Shown here: one piece after another, positions 1-8,049 of the stretch
Layout of the letters: the number at the start of each line of letters is the position of its first letter
Numbering within the stretch: position 1 is the first letter of the stretch
Assembly: GCA_027858215.1 (NCBI GenBank)
Contig: JAQIDD010000346.1
Span: 1 to 11,707, forward strand
Source of the DNA: Candidatus Delongbacteria bacterium
GTDB taxonomy: Bacteria > Bacteroidota > Bacteroidia > Bacteroidales > ML635J-15
Length of the DNA stretch: 11,707 nucleotides
Reading direction: 5' to 3'
The notes under the pieces: model-generated
Database searches by the model: none
What the model saw: only the letters and a program-made list of their open reading frames with translations
Told to the model about the DNA's origin: nothing
Position numbers and translations under genes: made by a program

Positions 1-3000
1 CTTCTACTACGGGTCCAATTCCGGGATGCGGTAGTTTTTCAAGCGGCACAACCAATGATTTGTGGTACAGTTTTACAGTGCCTGCAGGAACCAATACCAT
101 GGCATTTCATGCTTTTAACTCAGACGTAATTCCCATGTTGAATGCTTCTGCACCCGGCATGGCAGTTTATTCCGGAACTGATTGTTCAAATTTAACCTTA
201 TTGGATTGTTTCGAATCAAGCGGCGGGTTTATGCAGAATGCAGAAATCCATTGGGAAAATATTTCAGGACTTACTCCCGGTGAAACCATTTATATTCGTA
301 TATGGGATGAAAATAACCTGGCTCAGCAATTGTTTATTGCTGCATCAGTACGTCTGGATTTTCCTGAAGATGAATGTGTGTCAGCAGTCCCCATGTCACA
401 AGGTGGGTGTAACATTTTGGCAACACCTGGCCCAGTACAGGCGCCTGAAGATTGTGGGTGGAACACAAGCGATAATACCATTTTTTATCATTTTACTGTA
501 ACCGCGAGTGATAGTCAACCTTATACAATCGAAGCCGAAAACGGTGAATGTGTTTCCAATGCCGGCGGCCTAAGTGATTCTGAAATTCAGTTAGCTGTAT
601 GGTCGTGGGATGGAAGCAGCTGTGCGGATGTAGGAGGTAGCCCTTACAGTGATCCTGCTAATAATTCTGGCACATATTACGGGTGTGCAAACGGTACCGG
701 AACAGTTACGTATTCAGAAAACCTGCCACCCGGTGAATACATCCTTGCTATGGATGGTTTCAGCGACTTAAATGGTACGTCTTTATGTACTTATGGTTTT
801 TCAGCCCCGTTTATTGAAGAAGATTTAGTAGTTGATTTAACTACCACTGATGCCATTTGTGGTGAAAGCGGATCAGCCAGTATAAGTGTTTCATTATCAT
901 GTTCAGGAACACTAAATTATAATTGGAGTACCGGTGATACAAGCTCAAGTGTTTCCGGGTTGTTGGCAGGTTCTTATTCTGTCACTGTCACTGATGATGC
1001 CCCCTGTGGTGATACTGTTATTGATTTTGATATTGTTGACAATGGAGATATATCTGTTGATGTAACTACCGTTGGGAACACTTGTAGTGGCCCTTTTGAT
1101 GCTACTGCAGAAGTTACCGGAGCAGATCCTGCTTTATGTGATTTTGTATGGAATACAACACCTGCGGAAACCACGCAAACAGTAACAGGTTTGACCCCTG
1201 GCACTTATACAGTAACTGTTACTTTTGGAACATGTCAGGATACTGAAACAATTGATGTGCAATACAGCAATGTTGAATTTGATTTGACTTATGATACAGG
1301 AGTCTGTGCAGGCGCAACTGCCCAGGCACATGTAGAACCAACTGAGGGCGAATCACCGTTTACTTATGCATGGACAACAGGAGATGATACGCAGACCATC
1401 ACTATTAACACAAGCGGAAGTTATACGGTCACTGTTATGGACGATTTAGGATGTACAGCTACTGAAAGTTTTACCGTGAACGTATTTCCGGCTGTGGATA
1501 TTGATGCTGATGTTACAGATAATGAGTGTTATGGCCAGGCCGAAGGAGAAATTGATGTTTCTGTATCCAGCGGAACCCCGCCATTTGATTTTAGTTGGAA
1601 TTCGGGTGATACAACCGAAGATGTTTCTTATCTGGATCAAGGTACTTATAGCCTTACTGTGATTGATGACCACGGCTGTAGTACTTCTGATTCCTGGGAT
1701 ATTACCATGCCTTCACAATTGAGTTATACATTTAATAATGATACAAGTATTTGTGAAGGTGCTGAACGCGTGTTACATATTGTGGCCACAGGTGGTACAC
1801 CTCCCTACGATTATCATTGGGATGGAATAGCAGGTTACAATGAGGATAATTTAACAGTTTCACCTGATACTACATCAATATTTACAGTATCAGTTACTGA
1901 TGCCAATGGATGTACTACACAATCTCAAAGTGCTGAAATCGTTGTAAGCCCCTATTTAGGCCTTGATGTAGATGTGTCAGACTGCCTGTGTTATGATGCT
2001 TGTGATGGAGAGGCTGTTGCTACAGTTACTGGTGGTATTCTTCCATATACATATTCATGGGAATCTGACAACAATCATAACGGGAATATATGTGCAGGAA
2101 CGTATGAATTAACTGTTACCGATGCAATAGGTTGTTCTATCAGTGAAATGTATTACATATCCCAACCCAATCCTCTTGTGTATAATTTGTATTCAGAGCC
2201 TGCAACTTGTTCTTATACTGAGGACGGTCTTTCATGGATAGCGTTACAGGGTGGAACCCCTCCTTATAATTATTTATGGGATAATGGAGAATTGGGTGAT
2301 TCTGTAAATGTGGGAGGTGGCATGCATGGTGTTACTGTTACAGATGCCCATGGTTGTGTACTGGAATTGACAAATTATGTGTCTGCACCGGATCCCATCA
2401 TAATTTCTGATGTTTATAATCGTCAAATATGTATCAATGAAGCGGTAAGCTTTCATCCGGCAGCAACGGGTGGTAGTGGGGAATATGATTTTCGTTACAG
2501 TATAAATGGAGATACCATATGGAATAACAGATCTATTACCCTGGATACCTTGACGCAAACTACGGATATTGTCCTTACTGTCAGAGATATGAATGGTTGT
2601 ACTGCTAAAAAGGAATTTACGGTTTTTGTGTATCCGGAATTGAATATAGTATCTTGTCATGTTGATCAGGATACAATATGTGTAGGGGATCCTGTAAAGC
2701 TTTATACGGACGTAAATGGTGGAAATGGTGGTCCTTATCAGGTTTATTTAAACAGAAATAATATTATCCCATCACCATATACATTTTATCCTACAGAGTC
2801 GGGTTATTACCACGTAAAAGTGAATGATATGTGTTCTACTCCTGCTGTGAGGGATTCTGTATATATTCATGTTTGGCCATTGCCACAGAATAACTTTACA
2901 GCCGACGTGGTGGAAGGTTGTTCTCCGCTTACGGTGCATTTTAATGTAACCACTGGTTCAGAATTTTCTGAATTTGAATGGAATTTCGGGGACGAACATT

Positions 3001-3707
3001 TTACATTTCAACGCAATCCTGTACATGTTTTCCGTAGAAGCGGGAATCATACTATATCACTCAAAATTACAGATGAGCATGGTTGTGTCACTGTCAGGGA
3101 TAAGGTTAATATGATCAGGGTTTTTCCGTTACCGGTTTTGGATTTTTACACAAAACCTGATGAAATAGATATGATGAATCCGCAGGTTACTTTCCACCCA
3201 ATCACAGAAAATACGGATAGTTTATATTGGTATTTTGGCGATGGTGACTCCGTTCACAATAGTGTTACACAGGTTACGCATCTTTATGATGGAATTGGTG
3301 AATATACTGTTAGCCTTGTCGGGCAAAGCATTTACAACTGTATGGATACGGTTAGCAAAGTGGTGAAAATTGATGACCGCTACAGTTTTTATGCACCAAC
3401 AGCATTTACACCCAACAGGGATGGGTTTAACGATTGTTTTTCTGTATGCGGCCATGGAATTGATCCCAACGAATTTTCACTCCGGATTTATAACAGGTGG
3501 GGTGAATTGGTGTTTGAGACTACAGAATATGATCATTCAGAAGGATGTGATGGATGCACCGAAGGCTCCTGGGACGGAACCTACCAGGGAAATCTGCTGA
3601 AAGGAGACAGGGTGCTTGATCAGGGCATATACGGATGGGTGTGCACATTTAAAGATAGAACCGGTATTGATAATGAATACAATGGTGTTGTCAGGTTGAT
3701 AAGATAA
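1..3707 (+). CDS. Large T9SS-secreted surface protein with SprB repeats, PKD domains and type B sorting domain (5'-truncated)
   Basis: The frame is open from the left edge (first whole codon at base 3) to TAA at 3705-3707, so about 1,234 codons are visible and the true start and signal peptide lie outside. Roughly 3-830 encode two beta-rich modules; the first has the WYSFTVPAG and GLTPGETIYIRI pattern of PPC/lectin-like domains on Bacteroidota surface proteins. About 830-2880 carry some nine repeats of 70-80 residues with the SprB-type pattern: a Cys near the start, GGTPPYxYxW in the middle, and TVTDxxGC near the end, suggesting one disulfide per repeat. Two PKD domains follow (about 2889-3120 and 3135-3375; WNFGD and WYFGDGD motifs). 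The last 104 residues (about 3393-3704) match the gliding-motility-associated type B CTD: AFTPNRDGFND, IYNRWGELVFET, SWDGTYQG and a terminal VVRLIR. By family knowledge it is exported by the type IX system and displayed or released at the surface, probably as an adhesin. No catalytic domain is visible. Confidence 0.93.
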   Translation, partial: STTGPIPGCGSFSSGTTNDLWYSFTVPAGTNTMAFHAFNSDVIPMLNASAPGMAVYSGTDCSNLTLLDCFESSGGFMQNAEIHWENISGLTPGETIYIRIWDENNLAQQLFIAASVRLDFPEDECVSAVPMSQGGCNILATPGPVQAPEDCGWNTSDNTIFYHFTVTASDSQPYTIEAENGECVSNAGGLSDSEIQLAVWSWDGSSCADVGGSPYSDPANNSGTYYGCANGTGTVTYSENLPPGEYILAMDGFSDLNGTSLCTYGFSAPFIEEDLVVDLTTTDAICGESGSASISVSLSCSGTLNYNWSTGDTSSSVSGLLAGSYSVTVTDDAPCGDTVIDFDIVDNGDISVDVTTVGNTCSGPFDATAEVTGADPALCDFVWNTTPAETTQTVTGLTPGTYTVTVTFGTCQDTETIDVQYSNVEFDLTYDTGVCAGATAQAHVEPTEGESPFTYAWTTGDDTQTITINTSGSYTVTVMDDLGCTATESFTVNVFPAVDIDADVTDNECYGQAEGEIDVSVSSGTPPFDFSWNSGDTTEDVSYLDQGTYSLTVIDDHGCSTSDSWDITMPSQLSYTFNNDTSICEGAERVLHIVATGGTPPYDYHWDGIAGYNEDNLTVSPDTTSIFTVSVTDANGCTTQSQSAEIVVSPYLGLDVDVSDCLCYDACDGEAVATVTGGILPYTYSWESDNNHNGNICAGTYELTVTDAIGCSISEMYYISQPNPLVYNLYSEPATCSYTEDGLSWIALQGGTPPYNYLWDNGELGDSVNVGGGMHGVTVTDAHGCVLELTNYVSAPDPIIISDVYNRQICINEAVSFHPAATGGSGEYDFRYSINGDTIWNNRSITLDTLTQTTDIVLTVRDMNGCTAKKEFTVFVYPELNIVSCHVDQDTICVGDPVKLYTDVNGGNGGPYQVYLNRNNIIPSPYTFYPTESGYYHVKVNDMCSTPAVRDSVYIHVWPLPQNNFTADVVEGCSPLTVHFNVTTGSEFSEFEWNFGDEHFTFQRNPVHVFRRSGNHTISLKITDEHGCVTVRDKVNMIRVFPLPVLDFYTKPDEIDMMNPQVTFHPITENTDSLYWYFGDGDSVHNSVTQVTHLYDGIGEYTVSLVGQSIYNCMDTVSKVVKIDDRYSFYAPTAFTPNRDGFNDCFSVCGHGIDPNEFSLRIYNRWGELVFETTEYDHSEGCDGCTEGSWDGTYQGNLLKGDRVLDQGIYGWVCTFKDRTGIDNEYNGVVRLIR

Positions 3708-3713
3708 GAGAAA

Positions 3714-3755
3714 ATTGCAACCAGTCAGTCTCTGGTTTGGGGCAATATCATTTTT
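3714..3755 (+). terminator. Possible intrinsic terminator between convergent genes
   Basis: Seven bases after the stop of the large surface-protein gene, ATTGC (3714-3718) plus AACCAG (3719-3724) can pair with CTGGTT (3732-3737) and GCAAT (3742-3746). The loop is 7 bases and one side has a 4-base bulge (TGGG). A run of five T follows at 3751-3755. The hairpin sits in the 61-base gap between two convergent stop codons, where a terminator is expected. The bulge and the 4-base offset before the T run make it an imperfect example. Confidence 0.4.
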
Positions 3756-3768
3756 ACTGGTAGTGGAT

Positions 3769-4188
3769 TTATTCTTTGACCTCAAGGGTTTTAAAATTAT
3801 CTGATAACTTATCATCAAACTGCATTGTATATAGCAGCCAGGTGTCATTGGGCCGGTAAAGCACAATTTCAATTTTCACAGGTTGGCGGTCGTATTTTAG
3901 CATGTACGTGTATTTCACGAAAGAATCAGCAACACTTTGTAATTTAATGAGCTCTTCTCCGTAATATTCTCCCAGTAATTTTCGTGATGTATTCAGGCGT
4001 TCTTTAATGCGTTCAATGCCATCCTGGTTTTGCTTGATGTATGGATTGGTTGTAAAAATATACTCAATGGCTTTGTCAGGACTGTGATCAAAGGCATCAA
4101 AAAAAGGATCAAGAATATCTTCCGGTGTTTTTTGTGAAAATGCCTGCAATGAAAACAAGAGGGCAATGCTTATTATAATGTATCTCAT
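3769..4188 (-). CDS. Small exported protein of unknown function (139 aa)
   Basis: I chose the ATG at 4188 because it places a typical signal peptide at the N-terminus: MRYIIISIALLFSLQAFSQ, with likely cleavage after residue 18 (AFS-Q). The frame runs on to 4296, but those 36 extra residues would bury the signal and come from the repeat-bearing intergenic DNA. The mature part is about 121 residues. Helix-like segments occupy roughly 21-95. They are followed by strand-like, alternating segments (VKIEIVLYRPNDTWLLYTMQFDD, about 104-126). A helical N-terminus with a C-terminal sheet ending in a Trp-containing strand recalls small NTF2-like exported proteins, but I recognise no specific family. It has no cysteine and no lipobox, so it is probably periplasmic or secreted. 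It is convergent with the large surface-protein gene and lies 270 bases downstream of the sigma factor on the same strand. No Shine-Dalgarno sequence is visible. Confidence 0.8.
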   Translation of the reverse strand: MRYIIISIALLFSLQAFSQKTPEDILDPFFDAFDHSPDKAIEYIFTTNPYIKQNQDGIERIKERLNTSRKLLGEYYGEELIKLQSVADSFVKYTYMLKYDRQPVKIEIVLYRPNDTWLLYTMQFDDKLSDNFKTLEVKE

Positions 4189-4268
4189 AATTAAATTTTT
4201 TAATATCGGTTGATTTAAAAATATTTGCTCTATTCTAAAATTTAACGGACTATCACGATTACGAGATT

Positions 4269-4423
4269 GCACGATTAAACGAAAGCATGACAGCACGAGA
4301 TGTAAAATGATAAACTTTTGGTTCTTTATGTGTTCTTATTTTTTCCATATCATTTAAGGGGCCTTCTAATAATTCTTTTCTTCCATCTCGCTTTCTTGCT
4401 TTCGTTCCTTCACCCTATCGTGC
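4269..4423. repeat. Long imperfect inverted repeat in the intergenic region
   Basis: The gap at 4189-4458 carries four nested complementary word pairs in colinear order: GCACGAT 4269-4275 with 4417-4423; AACGAAAGCA 4278-4287 with 4397-4406; CGAGATG 4296-4302 with 4384-4390; AAATGATA 4305-4312 with 4348-4355. The core arms 4278-4302 and 4384-4406 match at 21 of 23 aligned positions, with one 2-base gap. The left arm and its flank are also rich in short direct repeats (CACGATTA at 4254 and 4270; ACGAGAT at 4261 and 4295). It could be a hairpin RNA or terminator/attenuator between the sigma gene and the small exported-protein gene, a small MITE-like element, or two opposed copies of a dispersed repeat. 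The rest of the gap shows nothing recognisable. Confidence 0.6.
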
Positions 4424-4458
4424 TTTAAGGCTCAATCACAGGAATACAGCCAAAATCA

Positions 4459-5049
4459 TTACATGTATGTATGATGCATGTTGTGTTCCTCCATGAATTT
4501 GCGCATGTTGATCAGGGCATATCGCATACGGCCCAATGCAGTATTGATACTTACCCCGGTTTGGTCGGCGATTTCTTTAAAACTCATATTCCCATAATGT
4601 CTCATCATCACGACCTGTTTTTGATTTTTGGGAAGCTTATCCAGTAAAAAACGAACATCTTTTTCTTTTTGTTTATCTATCATTCGGTCTTCCATTGTAC
4701 AATCAGAATACTTTGGCGAATTAAAGATGTCCACTTCATTATCATCATTTGAATAGGTGTTCTGGTTTTTGTTTTTTCTGAAATAATCAATTGTCAGGTT
4801 ATGGGCGATTCGGATTACCCAGGACACAAATTTACCTTTATCAGTGTATTTGTTCTTTTCCAGAGATTTGATTACTTTAATGAAGGTATCCTGAAAAAGA
4901 TCATCTGCAACATGGGGATTTTTAACAATCAGTAGGATGTAAGTATATACCTTGTCCTTGTGGCGTTTTATGAGCTCCTGCATATAACTTTTTTCGCCTT
5001 TAACAAAACCCTCTACTAACTGTTGGTCGGTTAGTTTTGTAATATTCAT
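4459..5049 (-). CDS. ECF-type RNA polymerase sigma factor (sigma-70 family)
   Basis: This 196-residue protein has the two-domain layout of ECF sigma factors. Region 2 covers about residues 23-92, with the core-binding segment VADDLFQDTFIKVIKSL and the -10-recognising segment FVSWVIRIAHNLTIDYFRK. An acidic linker follows (about 97-125). Region 4 covers about 126-186, including LPKNQKQVVMMRHY and the helix-turn-helix SFKEIADQTGVSINTALGR. It should bind core polymerase and direct it to a subset of promoters. No anti-sigma gene, FecR-like gene or TonB receptor lies next to it, so it is not part of a visible SusC/FecI-style unit. Its control is unclear. It is divergent from uvrA across 198 bases that contain a symmetric inverted repeat. 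The ATG at 5049 is supported by a strong ribosome binding site. Confidence 0.94.
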   Translation of the reverse strand: MNITKLTDQQLVEGFVKGEKSYMQELIKRHKDKVYTYILLIVKNPHVADDLFQDTFIKVIKSLEKNKYTDKGKFVSWVIRIAHNLTIDYFRKNKNQNTYSNDDNEVDIFNSPKYSDCTMEDRMIDKQKEKDVRFLLDKLPKNQKQVVMMRHYGNMSFKEIADQTGVSINTALGRMRYALINMRKFMEEHNMHHTYM

Positions 5050-5053
5050 ATGT

Positions 5054-5059
5054 TCTCCT
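5054..5059 (-). promoter_or_regulatory. Shine-Dalgarno site of the sigma factor gene
   Basis: On the minus strand AGGAGA ends four bases before the ATG at 5049. This strong match to the anti-SD sequence fixes the start. It stands out because uvrA, coaE and the small exported-protein gene have no comparable site, as is common in Bacteroidota. Confidence 0.65.
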
Positions 5060-5149
5060 ATATTGGTTAAAAGCGTAAAATATGTTTTATAGGCAGTCTC
5101 CTTTTTTTAAGTTATACTATTATTTAAACGTTTTTGTTCAAATTCTGTT

Positions 5150-5193
5150 ATGCAAATATACGAAATTATTTTATGTTTTATGCATATTTGCAT
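5150..5193. promoter_or_regulatory. Inverted repeat in the divergent sigma factor/uvrA control region
   Basis: ATGCAAATAT (5150-5159) and ATATTTGCAT (5184-5193) are a perfect 10-bp inverted repeat separated by 24 bases. Read on the minus strand, 5160-5153 is TATATTTG, a full match to the Bacteroidota -7 consensus TAnnTTTG, facing the sigma gene. Read on the plus strand, 5183-5190 is CATATTTG, a seven-of-eight match facing uvrA. No convincing -33 TTTG is present for either. The arms may therefore be back-to-back -7 elements, an operator for a dimeric regulator, or both. The remainder of the 198-base gap is AT-rich without other recognisable signals. Confidence 0.4.
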
Positions 5194-5247
5194 TTTATTT
5201 TAAAATAATTCAACAACATATAAGTAACAAAAATTGTACCATACTGA

Positions 5248-8028
5248 ATGACAAAAGCGGGAATTAGATTAAAAAATGTAAGGGTTCATAATTTAAAGGG
5301 CATCGACCTTACCATCCCTTATGATAAACTTATCGTGGTTACAGGTCTTTCGGGTTCAGGCAAGTCCAGTTTGGTGTACGATACATTGTACGCAGAAGGC
5401 CAACGCCGTTATATTGAAAGTCTTTCATCGTATGCACGCCAGTTTATTGGGAGGCTCCATAAACCGGAAGCTGATATGATAAGTGGTATTCCGCCAGCCA
5501 TCGCCATACAGCAGAAAGTAGGGACCAGATCATCCCGGTCAACGGTTGGCACGATGACAGAAATATACGATTATATCAAATTGCTTTATGCCCGCATAGG
5601 TAAAACATATTCTCCTGTTTCAGGTAAACTTGTGAAGAAGCAAAATGTCAATGATGTGCTGGAATACCTGGATAAAAAACCAGAAGGATGTAAAGTGTAT
5701 GTATGTTTTCCGTTGGATGTTGCCGGTGATCGAAAAGAAAACTGGCTGGAAAACCTGAGAATTAAGGGGTATAGACGTTTGTGGATAGATCGTCATATAC
5801 AGAAAATTGATGAATTGAAAGATGAGCAGATCAAAAAAGATACAGTGAATGTTGTCCTTGACAGGTTAAAAAATAAAAAAGATAAATCCATTCAAAGCCG
5901 TATGGGGGATTCTGCAGAAATGGCCTTTAAGGAAGGAGAGGGGAAATGCGTTGTTGTAACTGAATCTGATGGAACATTTAGCCAGCGTAGTTTTTCCACC
6001 GTGTTTGAAGAAGATGGGATTCAGTTTGAAGAGCCCACTGAAAATATGTTTTCGTTTAACAATCCTGTGGGTGCGTGCCCTGAGTGCGAAGGATACGGCA
6101 GTGTCATTGGTATTGATGAAGACCTTGTTATTCCTGATCCTCATTTGTCTGTGTGGGAGGATTGTGTGGTTGCCTGGAAAGGGGATAAAATGAAGAAATG
6201 GAAGGATCAATTGGTCATCAATGCATCCAAAGTAGATTTTCCTGTACACCGGCCATATATTGACCTGACTGAGGAACAGAAAAACATGTTGTGGGAGGGG
6301 TGCAATGCCTTTTACGGCATTAACGATTTTTTTAAATACCTTGATAAAAAGAAATATAAAATTCAGTACCGTGTCATGTTGTCACGTTACCGGGGACGTA
6401 CCGTTTGTCCTGCTTGTCACGGAAAACGGTTAAAAAAAGAAGCATCCTGGGTTAAGCTTAATAAAAAGAGCGTTCCTGAATTGGTGGACATGAGTGTAGA
6501 ACACTTACTGGTTTTTATTGATAATGTAAAACTCAGCAAACGTGAACATCAGATAGCCGATCGAATCCTGACAGAAATTTCAACGCGGTTGAAGTTTATG
6601 ATAAAGGTCGGAATCCCATACTTAACACTTAATCGTCATGCGTCAAGTTTGTCGGGTGGCGAAACACAACGAATAAACCTGGTGACATCCCTGGGCAGTG
6701 CGTTGGTCGGGTCGTTGTATATTCTGGATGAGCCTTCTATTGGCCTGCATCCGCGCGATACGCACTTGCTCTCCGATGTGCTTAAAAACCTGCGTGATCT
6801 GCAAAACACAGTGGTTGTTGTCGAACATGAAGAAGCTGTCATCAGGGAATCTGATCACATTGTTGATATTGGGCCCGGTGCAGGTTACCAGGGAGGGGAA
6901 ATTATCTACAACGGATCATTGAAGCAGTTTCTGAAAGCATCGGATTCAATTACCGCTGATTATCTTAATCATAAGCGTTTCATTCCGGTGCCGGCAAAAC
7001 GGAAGCAGTGGCAGAACAGCCTTCGGTTTTATGGTTTGAGGCAACATAATCTGAACATCGAAAAGCTTGAATTGCCGCTCGAAGTGATGTGTGTGGTTAC
7101 CGGAGTCAGTGGCTCAGGGAAAAGCACGCTTGTCAGGGATATCATTACACCTGTAGTGAAAAAGAAAATTGGTGACAATACCGCCAAACCCGGTTCGCAT
7201 AAATCCTCTGACGGTCATTTTTCACTGATAACGGATATTCAATATGTAGATCAGCGTCCCATTGGTAAATCATCGCGTTCCAATCCGGTTACATACATCA
7301 AAGCCTGGGATGATGTCAGGCGGTTGTTTGCAGAGCAAAAATTGTCGAAACAGCGGGATTACAAACCAGCTTATTTTTCGTTTAATGTTGATGGTGGCCG
7401 TTGTGAGTCGTGTAAAGGAGAAGGACAAATAAAGGTTGAAATGCAATTCATGGCTGATGTATATCTGACATGCGAAGAATGCGGCGGCAAGAGATTCAAA
7501 AATGAAATCCTTGAAGTGAAGTATCATGGGAAAAACATAGCTGATATTCTTGACATGACAATTAATCAGGCTGTAGAATTCTTTTCACAGGACAAGGGTT
7601 CCCATGAAAAACAAATCGTAAAACTTCTGATGACTTATCAGAATGTGGGTTTGGGGTATCTGAAGTTGGGACAAGCTTCAAACACACTCAGTGGTGGCGA
7701 AAGTCAGCGTATCAAACTGGCATCTTATCTCAGTAACGAAACACAATCCCCGGCACTGTTTGTGTTTGATGAACCTACCACCGGCCTGCATTTTCATGAT
7801 ATCCACAAATTGCTGTCATCGCTAGAACAACTTAAAAACAGGGGGCACAGCATATTGATTATTGAACATAACCCCGAAATAATAAAGTCGGCAGATTGGG
7901 TAATTGATCTCGGACCTGAGGGTGGTGATAAAGGGGGTAATCTTTTTTTTGCGGGAACGCCTGAAGATGTGAGTAAGTGCAAACGATCTTATACAGGCAA
8001 ATACCTTAAAGACAAACTCAATGTATGA
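5248..8028 (+). CDS. uvrA: Excinuclease ABC subunit A (UvrA), variant first zinc module
   Basis: UvrA is the DNA-damage-sensing ABC ATPase that loads UvrB in nucleotide excision repair. At 926 residues it is near the usual 940. Both ATPase halves are intact: Walker A GLSGSGKS (33-40), signature LSGGETQ (468-474) and Walker B ILDEP (492-496) in the first; GVSGSGKST (619-627), LSGGESQ (814-820) and VFDEP (839-843) in the second. Residues about 120-250 align with the UvrB-binding domain, so this is not the short UvrA2 type that lacks it. The second zinc module is complete (C719, C722, C742, C745). The first keeps only C277 and C280. Where the other pair (CPxCG) normally lies, the sequence reads FSTVFEEDGIQFEEP (249-263), with no cysteine. 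C387/C390 match a CxxC seen in ordinary UvrA. The ATG at 5248 precedes the conserved VHNLKGIDL segment directly. The gene is convergent with the DUF5606 gene, 36 bases away. Confidence 0.96.
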   Translation: MTKAGIRLKNVRVHNLKGIDLTIPYDKLIVVTGLSGSGKSSLVYDTLYAEGQRRYIESLSSYARQFIGRLHKPEADMISGIPPAIAIQQKVGTRSSRSTVGTMTEIYDYIKLLYARIGKTYSPVSGKLVKKQNVNDVLEYLDKKPEGCKVYVCFPLDVAGDRKENWLENLRIKGYRRLWIDRHIQKIDELKDEQIKKDTVNVVLDRLKNKKDKSIQSRMGDSAEMAFKEGEGKCVVVTESDGTFSQRSFSTVFEEDGIQFEEPTENMFSFNNPVGACPECEGYGSVIGIDEDLVIPDPHLSVWEDCVVAWKGDKMKKWKDQLVINASKVDFPVHRPYIDLTEEQKNMLWEGCNAFYGINDFFKYLDKKKYKIQYRVMLSRYRGRTVCPACHGKRLKKEASWVKLNKKSVPELVDMSVEHLLVFIDNVKLSKREHQIADRILTEISTRLKFMIKVGIPYLTLNRHASSLSGGETQRINLVTSLGSALVGSLYILDEPSIGLHPRDTHLLSDVLKNLRDLQNTVVVVEHEEAVIRESDHIVDIGPGAGYQGGEIIYNGSLKQFLKASDSITADYLNHKRFIPVPAKRKQWQNSLRFYGLRQHNLNIEKLELPLEVMCVVTGVSGSGKSTLVRDIITPVVKKKIGDNTAKPGSHKSSDGHFSLITDIQYVDQRPIGKSSRSNPVTYIKAWDDVRRLFAEQKLSKQRDYKPAYFSFNVDGGRCESCKGEGQIKVEMQFMADVYLTCEECGGKRFKNEILEVKYHGKNIADILDMTINQAVEFFSQDKGSHEKQIVKLLMTYQNVGLGYLKLGQASNTLSGGESQRIKLASYLSNETQSPALFVFDEPTTGLHFHDIHKLLSSLEQLKNRGHSILIIEHNPEIIKSADWVIDLGPEGGDKGGNLFFAGTPEDVSKCKRSYTGKYLKDKLNV

Positions 8029-8049
8029 CAATCAGTCACTGTGGATTTG

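Noticed and set aside
2274..2660. 128-codon open frame on the minus strand inside the large surface-protein gene
   Set aside because: It is antisense to a clearly coding SprB-repeat region, has no recognisable domain or start signal, and is explained by the base composition of the coding strand.
4189..4296. N-terminal extension of the small exported protein up to 4296
   Set aside because: It would place 36 non-hydrophobic residues before an obvious signal peptide, and it lies in the inverted-repeat DNA.
4252..4430. Possible CRISPR array
   Set aside because: The repeats are short, irregularly spaced and mostly inverted. There are no equal-length spacers and no cas genes.
5082..5267. 61-codon open frame in the sigma/uvrA gap
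   Set aside because: It is very AT-rich, overlaps the probable promoter region and the uvrA start, and resembles no protein.
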